Assembly: GCA_003864475.1 (NCBI GenBank)
Contig: BGZO01000009.1
Location: 1-44,282, forward strand
Length of the DNA: 44,282 nucleotides
Origin: Candidatus Termititenax persephonae
GTDB lineage: Bacteria; Margulisbacteria; Termititenacia; Termititenacales; Termititenacaceae
Direction of reading: 5' to 3'
Within the stretch, counting starts at the first letter, position 1, and every line of letters begins with the position of its first letter. Under the pieces are notes generated by a model. The model saw only the letters and a list, made by a program, of their open reading frames with translations, ran no database searches and was not told where the DNA came from. Below, piece after piece: positions 36,849-44,282 of the stretch. The position numbers were made by a program, and so were the translations under genes.

Positions 36849-38122
36849 TGCTCGGCCTAAAAATCTTTGACGGAGAGAATAAAAAAAATATTCCGCCAGA
36901 AATTCAAAGCCAGTTGGAGCAGGAAGTTCCCGCGCGGACTTATGTGCTGTACGCCGGGCGCACCGTCATCGGCTGGGCGCAAATCCTCGCCAACGAAACC
37001 GGGCATTACGAACTGGCCTATGTCGAGATAAAACCCGAATACCGTGGCCAAGGTTACGGCCGGGATTTTGTCCGTTTTGTTTTGTCTGAACATTTCGCCC
37101 AGCAGATTTACTGCCTGACGCTTAAGCCGGAATTTTTCCTGAAGCTGGGCTTCACGCTGGAGAAAAAATATCCGCCCTTTGTCGACCACCGCGACCCGGT
37201 CTGTCAGGCCTGCGACCCGGCGCGCTGCACGGCGCTGGTTTTCCGCAAACCCAGCGACTTAGTGCGTTTCGGCGCGGAACAAAAATATCTGCGGCAGTAT
37301 GAGAACCTGCTGGCCGGGCAAAATTTCTTGGGCAGTGAGTTCTCCACTGTCAATGAAAAAACTTGGACGTTTGCGGAAAATATTTATTTCCTGAATATTG
37401 ACGGTTATTTATTCCTCGCCGCTTATCCTTTTTTTGCCGAGCCCTTCGGCGTGCTTTGCCCGTACCGAACTATCCCGGACAGCACGTTGGATAAATTTTG
37501 GGCGCGTCTGCAGGAACTGGGCATCCGGCGCTTGACTTATCTGGGCGGGCGGACACTGCATATTTTACAAAACTATTCCGGCAAAAACACTTGGCCCATT
37601 AGCCTGGACAGGGACAATTTTGACTACCTCTATAAGGTCAGGGATTTTGCCGAGTATCCCGGAGCGCGTTTCGCCAATAAGCGCAACCGCTTAAAAAAAT
37701 TCCTGCGCAGCCACTCCGGCGGCACGGTCATCAATTACGCGCCGGAGCATCGGGATTTGTTTTTCAATTTTGCGCGGCAGAGATTGGCGGAGATGGGCGT
37801 GGACGTTATCTCCGAAGAGGTTCTGCGTCTGGGGCTGGAGCAAAATCTCTACAGCGGCTTCCTGGTCAAAGTCGGTCAAGCGGAAGTCGGCCTGCTCCTC
37901 TACAGCGAACTGAATCCGAAAACCGTCATCGTCCATTTTGAGTTGATAGACGAACGTTACGACGGCGTGGCACAGTTTATGAATAATTATCTCGCCCTGC
38001 GCCTGCTGGGAACTTACGATTTTATCAATCGTGAGCAGGACCTCGGGCTACCCGGCCTGCGCAAGTCCAAGCTGTCCTACAATCCGTACCGTTTAATCAA
38101 AAAATATACCGTAAAATTTTGA
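36848..38122 (+). CDS. GNAT acetyltransferase-like domain fused to DUF2156-like (aminoacyl transferase-like) domain
   Basis: ELAYVEIKPEYRGQGYGRDFVRFVL (GNAT acetyl-CoA loop). C-terminal NFDYLYKVRDFAEYPGARFANKRNRLKKFLR...FINREQDLGLPGLRKSKLSYNPYRLIKKYTV. ATG overlaps the ilvD stop (TAATG). Confidence 0.8.
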   Translation: MLGLKIFDGENKKNIPPEIQSQLEQEVPARTYVLYAGRTVIGWAQILANETGHYELAYVEIKPEYRGQGYGRDFVRFVLSEHFAQQIYCLTLKPEFFLKLGFTLEKKYPPFVDHRDPVCQACDPARCTALVFRKPSDLVRFGAEQKYLRQYENLLAGQNFLGSEFSTVNEKTWTFAENIYFLNIDGYLFLAAYPFFAEPFGVLCPYRTIPDSTLDKFWARLQELGIRRLTYLGGRTLHILQNYSGKNTWPISLDRDNFDYLYKVRDFAEYPGARFANKRNRLKKFLRSHSGGTVINYAPEHRDLFFNFARQRLAEMGVDVISEEVLRLGLEQNLYSGFLVKVGQAEVGLLLYSELNPKTVIVHFELIDERYDGVAQFMNNYLALRLLGTYDFINREQDLGLPGLRKSKLSYNPYRLIKKYTVKF

Positions 38123-38243
38123 GGCTAAAAATTTGCAATCTTTTTCGTAAACTTACGAAGAAATAATTGGATGTGGCAGGCCCAAGCAAGTACTGAGCGG
38201 CAGGCCGCCGCAGATTTTTTGTAGGATTTCGCGCAGGTAATTT

Positions 38244-39060
38244 ATGAGCAGATTTAACCTCAAATTTATCAACTTTACCGAGCCGTACAACCCAAGCGTA
38301 CTGGCAAATATACTGCACAACTATGCGTTCTTTAAGTCTCCGGTGGACAAACTGCAAGAAGAATTGAGCATAGTTGATAATTACAAAAAACATCCCGCTT
38401 TTTTGGACTTGGGACGGACAGTGCGGGTTTTTGCTTTGTCCCTAGACGGAACACCTTACGCGGTGCGCTTAATCAGCCAAGACATCCGTCAGCAGCATTT
38501 TTACGCGCGTCTGTGCGGCGGCAGTCTGGCCGCCAATCTGCCCGGCCTGGAAAGAATAGTCGCCGCGTCCTTGGACACCCATGTAACAGTTTCGCATTTG
38601 ATGCCTGGACAGAAACTCGCCAAGCTCCCTGCGGAAGAACTGGCTTTTATTTCAACTGAACAAATCGCCAAATTAATCGACAGTCTAGTGCTGGCTTACG
38701 AGTCCGGCGTTTTGATTGACACCAGTCCCAGCAATTTATTTTATGACCGCCGCGCCGGATTTGGCATTATTGACTATATTTCTGTCGGCGGATTATCTTA
38801 TTCTTTAGGTTACTTGCTGGCCGCAGTAATTCGGGGATTCAATTTTGATTTTGAACACCGTATCCGCAACATGACCAGGGCAGCGGTGTCCCCGCAAAAT
38901 ATAGAAAATTTTTGTGCGGCTAAAATACAAATCATCAGCCTCTACCTGCAGGCGGCCAAAGAAAGATTGTCGACCAAAGATTTCCAAATAACCATTTCCG
39001 CAACAAAAATAATGCTGACTACTCTCAAAAGAATGGCTAAATATTACGGTATCAACTTAT
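38244..39060 (+). CDS. Kinase-like hypothetical protein; the annotated C-terminus runs into antisense tRNA-Pro
   Basis: LIDTSPSNLFYDRRAGFGIIDYISV resembles a kinase catalytic loop/DFG-like segment. The last ~28 aa (EWRDSNPRPLAPHASTLANCATPRL) are translated from antisense tRNA. Confidence 0.5.
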
Positions 39061-39062
39061 AC

Positions 39063-39139
39063 TGGTCGGAGTGGCGGGACTCGAACCCGCGACCACTTGC
39101 ACCCCATGCAAGTACGCTAGCCAACTGCGCTACACCCCG
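39063..39139 (-). tRNA. tRNA-Pro (anticodon GGG), CCA encoded
   Basis: CGGGGTGTAGCGCAGTTGGCTAGCGTACTTGCATGGGGTGCAAGTGGTCGCGGGTTCGAGTCCCGCCACTCCGACCA; loop ATGGGGT. Confidence 0.95.
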
Positions 39140-39265
39140 GCTTTGAGGGGATTAGTATAGCAGAAAAAAAACTTTTGGATATCAAAATAACCCTGCACCG
39201 GATTTGCTTATTCAGTAGATTAGATTTGCCTTTTATTTTACAACTTGTTGTATGCCAAACGACAA

Positions 39266-40549
39266 TTAATTATTTTGCGTAAAAACATCCATCCATTTGT
39301 TTAATTCCTTTTTCAAGGCTACGTCAATGTGGTTGCTGTACACACTATAATTCAAATCCGTCTTTAAACCAAAGAACTGCTTGGCATTTTCAAAAATATT
39401 TTCAATATCTTTCCACCATGTGCCGTTTATTTTTAACTCACCAATTGTATGTGCGAGATTATTACGAGCATTGCGTAATGATTCCAGTCCTTCCAAAAAA
39501 TCATTTATGTTATTCAATTTATCGTCATTTTTTATCAGTATTCGCCATATTTTATTGTCAATTTCCGTAGAAACCAGCTTTTTGGAGTGCCAGTCTATTT
39601 GATTCAACCATTCATCCAGCTGTTTATTATTTTTTATTTTTCTCTCGTCAAAAACAATACCGTCAGTAGTTAACAAATCTGAATAACCATTGCCCCCAAA
39701 TTTTTTAGCCAACAGCTTCTCCGCCATAAAACGCTGAAGGCTTTCCCGTACCACGCCCAGCTTTAATATAACAGAAGATTTATCGCGGTTACGATTAGCA
39801 ACACCTGCACTCAAATAATATTCATAGGCCCGCTCAAAATTATCGGCCGGCTTTTTATATTTTATTTCTTCTGTCCATTGCCCATGATAAGATTTCTGCG
39901 CTTCATTAAAATCACCGCAAATTCTATTCTTAGCAAATTCAACCAACTCGCGGAACTCTTTAGTAATAATATCTTTGGCAAAGTCATTCTGGGACAGAAA
40001 ATCACTCATGGCTTGATAATTAGATTTTTCAATGAAATGTTTGAGCATAATATAAGCGGACATGCTTGTATAAGCATCCAGCACACCCTCGGTTATACTT
40101 TTTTTGGCAGAATATTGAGGATTGGGAGAATAAATCGGTTGAGCGTTTTGCAGAAAACCAGTCGAAGTTACCAAAGACAAGACCGCCAAAATAGCCGGCG
40201 CACCTGAAGTCAAATTAACATATTTTTGGCAATTCTTCATTTGCGAATCTTCGTTAATATCTCTAATCGACTGTGCCAAGGCTTTAATAATTTGCCGCGC
40301 ATTGGTAGGATCATCTATTGTGGGCAAAGGTACATATTGAATTTCGGCGTATTTCCGATAATAATCTCCTAGGCCTTTATTTTCATAATCTTGCAAGTAT
40401 TCTTTGGTTACAAATATAATTATTTTCCTTAATTGCCCCTGCGGAAACTGGCCATTACAGAGTTGGGCAATGGCCCCTCCGTCTGTAGAAAAATTCTTAA
40501 TATCATTGCCGCCTAAAAAAGTTATTAGGACTTTTGCTTCATTCGGCAT
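39266..40549 (-). CDS. csm6: Csm6-like CARF-HEPN ribonuclease
   Basis: N-terminal Rossmann/CARF-like VLITFLGGNDIKNF...LTSGAPAILAVLSLVTS; C-terminal LRNARNNLAHTIG with Rx4H HEPN motif; located next to cas6/csm genes. Confidence 0.78.
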   Translation of the reverse strand: MPNEAKVLITFLGGNDIKNFSTDGGAIAQLCNGQFPQGQLRKIIIFVTKEYLQDYENKGLGDYYRKYAEIQYVPLPTIDDPTNARQIIKALAQSIRDINEDSQMKNCQKYVNLTSGAPAILAVLSLVTSTGFLQNAQPIYSPNPQYSAKKSITEGVLDAYTSMSAYIMLKHFIEKSNYQAMSDFLSQNDFAKDIITKEFRELVEFAKNRICGDFNEAQKSYHGQWTEEIKYKKPADNFERAYEYYLSAGVANRNRDKSSVILKLGVVRESLQRFMAEKLLAKKFGGNGYSDLLTTDGIVFDERKIKNNKQLDEWLNQIDWHSKKLVSTEIDNKIWRILIKNDDKLNNINDFLEGLESLRNARNNLAHTIGELKINGTWWKDIENIFENAKQFFGLKTDLNYSVYSNHIDVALKKELNKWMDVFTQNN

Positions 40550-41279
40550 CTATCCCTCCCATTCCCAGCGCAGTCTTGGCACCAAGACCAGTATATCGCA
40601 CAAAAGCAAATAATATATCCGCGATTTGGCTTAGTGCTTCCGGCCCATTGACATACAAGCAGACCTCGCCTAAGAAAGCATTAATAAATACACCTTCCAT
40701 GGCGTAACGCACCGTGCGCAGTTTGTATCCCGCAATCTTGGTGTGCCTGACGAGATGCTCCTGCGCCGCTGTATCGTTCAGGGAAACAGCCGTGGCAAAA
40801 GCATTCCATTTTCTGAATAAGGAGCCGTAAATTAACCGCACCTCAGGAAAAACCACAAACTCTCCCGCCGACTTGAATGTCGTAGGAGTCAGAAAACGCA
40901 GAACAATGCGCCGATTTGATTCGCCAGCCAAAACCTGATTAGTCAGGGTTTGGTAAGTCAAGGGATTAGCCAGCCGCTTGCCTAGAATATTTATCCGTGC
41001 GTTGTTGTGCTTGAGAACAATCTCCGGCGCATTATCCACCAGCAAACGCTGGATAATATTTTCCTTGGCTTCTGCCGTCAAGGTGGAGATGCGCCAGACA
41101 TAGCAGTCTTTTTGATAATCGCGGAATAAAAACTGGGAAAAGGGCTGCAACTCATTATGATGCAATTCTTCGGCATAATCTGTATCAAGCTTTTCCATCA
41201 AGATACCGTGCAACAAAGAGCCGCTGTAACGGTTGATCCCGGTCTGTAGCGCCAAATCGATGTCCAGAGTATTCAGCAT
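40539..41279 (-). CDS. cas6: CRISPR-associated endoribonuclease Cas6
   Basis: RAMP protein with LHGILMEKL N-terminal segment, C-terminal FVRYTGLGAKTALGMGGI G-rich loop; operonic with csm5. Confidence 0.85.
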   Translation of the reverse strand: MLNTLDIDLALQTGINRYSGSLLHGILMEKLDTDYAEELHHNELQPFSQFLFRDYQKDCYVWRISTLTAEAKENIIQRLLVDNAPEIVLKHNNARINILGKRLANPLTYQTLTNQVLAGESNRRIVLRFLTPTTFKSAGEFVVFPEVRLIYGSLFRKWNAFATAVSLNDTAAQEHLVRHTKIAGYKLRTVRYAMEGVFINAFLGEVCLYVNGPEALSQIADILFAFVRYTGLGAKTALGMGGIDAE

Positions 41280-42349
41280 AGTTTCTTAACTGCAACAATC
41301 CTGCACCAACCCGGCGTTAAACCATGCTCAGGCTCGTGAATCTCTGCAAATTTTAAATATCTAGGAGCAAGCGCCGCTCTATCATGAACGTGCTGTCCAA
41401 ATTTTTCTGCCAATATTTTCTTCTTGGCAGCCATGTATTCATGATTATCAGGATGCACGGCGCATAAAACAATTTTGGTATTAAAGCCAGACTGTCCCCC
41501 AATATTAATATTGGGTAACTTTGTAATGCCGTCTTTTTTGGTTAAATTTTGCTTTTGTTCTTCTGTATAATCATGCGTTCTAATATTGTCTTTATTCCCT
41601 AACGCTTCTTTATTCTCCTGCAAAACCTGCCCGTAATGCTTATCTAAGCCCTCCAAAATTCTTTTCAATGTATAGCCAGAGCGTTTTTCATCAATAGTTA
41701 TCCCAAAAGTCAATATTGTGCCATCTTTTAAAAATTTTTTGTCCACAGTGAAATTTCTAGAAGAATAGCCCACTTGTTTATTGTCAATAATTTTCTGCGG
41801 CTTTATCCTATAGCGCACAAATTTCGTTTCCGGACAAATATTGGTATCCGTCACTTGAATATACTTCATAGCTTCTTTCAACTCCGCCTCGGCCTCAGTT
41901 ACACTCAATTTTTTCTCCCGAATCAACTCGGCTATAAGCGCTGTACGGATAGCACCTTTGATGCTGGATCCAGGTACATACCCGCGTCCAGCAGTTTGGA
42001 TAAAATCACCGGGTTTCTTGTTTGGTTTAAACTCAGAGTCCTTGATAAATCGTAAATATCCAGACAAAGAAGGCTGATTGGCTTCTTTGGGTATACGCCG
42101 CTCATATCTCTGGGCGCGATTCCTGTTTTGCTTTTCTTTATCCGCTTCGTTTCTTTTTAACTCCGCAAAATTTGTAAAATAGTTAATCCATTGTTCTATT
42201 CTTTGTTTATCTTTTTTTAGAATTTTTTTCCTAAAGTCAACTTCCGATTTTATCCCTTTGATGCTTTCACCGTCACCAATAAATAAGGGGGACAAAACAT
42301 ATAATTTCATTTCGTATGAACAAATATTTTGTGGCTTTGTTTCACTCAT
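41273..42349 (-). CDS. csm5: Type III-A CRISPR RAMP protein Csm5
   Basis: LYVLSPLFIGDGE, GRGYVPGSSIKGAIRTALI, position between csm4 and cas6. Confidence 0.88.
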   Translation of the reverse strand: MSETKPQNICSYEMKLYVLSPLFIGDGESIKGIKSEVDFRKKILKKDKQRIEQWINYFTNFAELKRNEADKEKQNRNRAQRYERRIPKEANQPSLSGYLRFIKDSEFKPNKKPGDFIQTAGRGYVPGSSIKGAIRTALIAELIREKKLSVTEAEAELKEAMKYIQVTDTNICPETKFVRYRIKPQKIIDNKQVGYSSRNFTVDKKFLKDGTILTFGITIDEKRSGYTLKRILEGLDKHYGQVLQENKEALGNKDNIRTHDYTEEQKQNLTKKDGITKLPNINIGGQSGFNTKIVLCAVHPDNHEYMAAKKKILAEKFGQHVHDRAALAPRYLKFAEIHEPEHGLTPGWCRIVAVKKLC

Positions 42350-43344
42350 TATTTATCTCCCAACGCCAACAACATCGGCTTGCCGTAACGCCAGACAGGA
42401 TGAGCGCCGCGATCAGAGACATCGACAATGCCGCCCTCCACTTTTCCGGCCAAACAAGAACCAGCCTTAACCATGACTATCGGTTTTTTCTTGGTTGGAG
42501 TGTCCGCATAGGCTGGCGAACTGACAAAACCGCCGCGCGGTATTAGCACATACCGGCTCTCCTTATCTTGTAAAATAGCAATCTCCGCCTCATCTCTTGG
42601 AAAAAAGCAAGAGAGCATCATATATCTCGCCGCAGTATTATTCGTCAGTCGAACCGCTAACTCTTTTTCTGCCGACGAACCAATCTCGGACATTAAATTT
42701 TGTCCTGTTGCAAACTCAAATTTGCCATAACCAGAACTAACTTCTCCGCCAATACCGGTCAGCCCCAGCAACTTTAAGAGATTGTCAAACCAAGCTTTTT
42801 GTTCCTCGGGCAACTCAACAATAAAATACAAACCACAATTCTCCTTAAAACGATGCGTGCTAACCGAAAAAAGTTCGGTATGTTTTGGTTTACCATTCGG
42901 CTTGGTCTCCGGCTGGCGCAAAATTTGTGTCTTGTCATACATGATTTCTACCGCAAACTCTTGCGCATCCGCTTGTCCCGAACGCAAATATTCAGCCAGC
43001 TCTGTTACAGGAATAAACTTTATTTTTTTCATTTTCTTTTTACCGCCGTTTGGGACTTCCATTTCGTCGTTATCTTCCCGCACCAGTCTGTACACTGGCT
43101 TGGGTACATACAATTCATCGCCAACATAAGGCAGTAAATCTGAGAGTAAAAACTTGCCGTCCTGCGCTGCTTGCACAAACTCCTGCAATCTTGCCGCGCC
43201 ATACCAAGCCGCTATCTCTTGGCACAAGGCGCTGAAAAAGGTGTCCGCGTAACAGTGCAACTGGCTCTTTTCCAAGCCGATACCCGGACGCTCCGCACCG
43301 AAATGGACAGGCGCGATAAATCTTAGTTTATAGAGACAATGCAT
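42349..43344 (-). CDS. csm4: Type III-A CRISPR RAMP protein Csm4
   Basis: YKLRFIAPVHFGAERPGIGLEKSQLHCYADTFFSALC, TGIGGEVSSGYGKFEF. Confidence 0.88.
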   Translation of the reverse strand: MHCLYKLRFIAPVHFGAERPGIGLEKSQLHCYADTFFSALCQEIAAWYGAARLQEFVQAAQDGKFLLSDLLPYVGDELYVPKPVYRLVREDNDEMEVPNGGKKKMKKIKFIPVTELAEYLRSGQADAQEFAVEIMYDKTQILRQPETKPNGKPKHTELFSVSTHRFKENCGLYFIVELPEEQKAWFDNLLKLLGLTGIGGEVSSGYGKFEFATGQNLMSEIGSSAEKELAVRLTNNTAARYMMLSCFFPRDEAEIAILQDKESRYVLIPRGGFVSSPAYADTPTKKKPIVMVKAGSCLAGKVEGGIVDVSDRGAHPVWRYGKPMLLALGDK

Positions 43345-44056
43345 ATTTCTCGCTTTCTTCTAAAATACTTTGCAGTTTTACAACATCAATTTCGGTCGGT
43401 TTGGTTAGATTCTGCAAATCAAGCAATTCAACTTTTAACCCTGCAACCTTAACCTTGCCGTAACCGCGTGTGCCGCTACCGCCCAAATAATCCAAATGGA
43501 AAAACTTCAAGGCTATGGCTAGATTGGCAAAATCTGCTTCCACTTCCCCCTGGACTTCCACATTGTAGATCAGTTGGAAAGCAAAATTCGCACCGGCCGG
43601 CACGCGCTCTAATTGACGCGGATTAGCTACAGAATCTGTCCTATTAATCGTATTTTCAAACTTAATTTCAGTTAAATACAAATCCGTTTTATCTCTTAGT
43701 TTTTCCACACTATCCTTGTCAACAAACAAATCATAAAACTGCAATCGCGAACTGATAATCTCCGGCTCGGACGCACCGAATAAGCGTTTAATTTCTGGCA
43801 AATCTTCTTTTATGCCTACCAAAGAATTATCTCCCGTCTCTCTCTCATCAATAGCTTTGACCAGCAAAGTACGTAACTTGCCTTTGAGACTGCTGCCCGG
43901 GATGATTGGCCGATTAGTCAGCGGGTCGCGCACCACTACGCTGTCCACCGCGCCGATCGGCGCAAAATCCTTGCTGGAGCCGATGTGTAAGCCTGTAACT
44001 AAAGTTAATTTTCCGCTAATTTTTATCTTTCCAAATATTTTTCTTTGTGTTGTCAT
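43328..44056 (-). CDS. csm3: Type III-A CRISPR RAMP protein Csm3
   Basis: KISGKLTLVTGLHIGSSKDFAPIGAVDSVVVRDPLTNRPIIPGSSLKGKLRTLL; YLGGSGTRGYGKVKV. Confidence 0.92.
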   Translation of the reverse strand: MTTQRKIFGKIKISGKLTLVTGLHIGSSKDFAPIGAVDSVVVRDPLTNRPIIPGSSLKGKLRTLLVKAIDERETGDNSLVGIKEDLPEIKRLFGASEPEIISSRLQFYDLFVDKDSVEKLRDKTDLYLTEIKFENTINRTDSVANPRQLERVPAGANFAFQLIYNVEVQGEVEADFANLAIALKFFHLDYLGGSGTRGYGKVKVAGLKVELLDLQNLTKPTEIDVVKLQSILEESEKYALSL

Positions 44057-44282
44057 TAGTCTTTACCTCCATAAAATTTATGATATGCCACGATTGTCTC
44101 CATCAATTTAGCAAATTTTTCCCACTCGGTTTTAGTATTAATTTTCTGGATTTCCGTATCCAATCTTTTCTGTAGTGCTTTCAGCGGTCCATTATTTTTT
44201 TCTCGTCCAGCTTGATAGGCCAGCTTCACACGCAAATATTGAATATCCTCTCTCGTGTCATCTTGCAAATCGCCGTCCACCG
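44056..44282 (-). CDS. csm2: Type III-A CRISPR protein Csm2, partial (runs off window)
   Basis: Short helical ORF overlapping the csm3 start: LRVKLAYQAGREKNNGPLKALQKRLDTEIQKINTKTEWEKFAKLMETIVAYHKFYGGKD. Confidence 0.75.
   Translation of the reverse strand, partial: VDGDLQDDTREDIQYLRVKLAYQAGREKNNGPLKALQKRLDTEIQKINTKTEWEKFAKLMETIVAYHKFYGGKD

Overview
The window is a mosaic. (1) bp 1-340: tRNA-Gln(TTG) preceded by a duplicated, hairpin-rich promoter unit and abutted by the C-terminal remnant of a large serine recombinase. (2) bp ~850-10,640: a strongly AT-rich accessory/defence island. It holds a VirE_N/PriCT_2-type primase-like protein, a reverse transcriptase (RT) with a structured candidate ncRNA upstream, a C-tail-anchored coiled-coil protein, a small HEPN (Rx4H) protein whose 3' flank carries four regularly spaced degenerate repeats, a Cas4-like/DEDD (DUF2779) gene with homopolymer frameshifts, and a two-RT pair resembling Drt3a/Drt3b. 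The last is followed by a candidate ncRNA with its own promoter, an ACACACA tract, two stems and a potential pseudoknot. (3) bp ~10,645-15,920: a GC-rich fragment of a giant phage 'polyvalent' protein gene with HExxH and barnase/EndoU-like modules. (4) bp ~15,920-39,140: mostly chromosomal genes on both strands (SIR2, O-antigen ligase-like, broken radical SAM gene, hisH, ROK kinase, PorV-like, rlmN, AMP-ligase/acyltransferase fusion, 1804-aa secreted glycosidase-like protein, ribBA, ribE, repeat-rich tail-collar-like gene with divergent XRE regulator, ilvD, GNAT/DUF2156-like fusion, kinase-like ORF, tRNA-Pro). (5) bp 39,266-44,282: part of a type III-A CRISPR-Cas operon (csm6-like, cas6, csm5, csm4, csm3, partial csm2), with cas10 and any array outside the window. 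The best candidates for something new are the ncRNAs of the two RT loci, the HEPN plus repeat-array locus, and the linkage of DUF2779 to DRT3. All family calls come from reading motifs by eye; no search was run.
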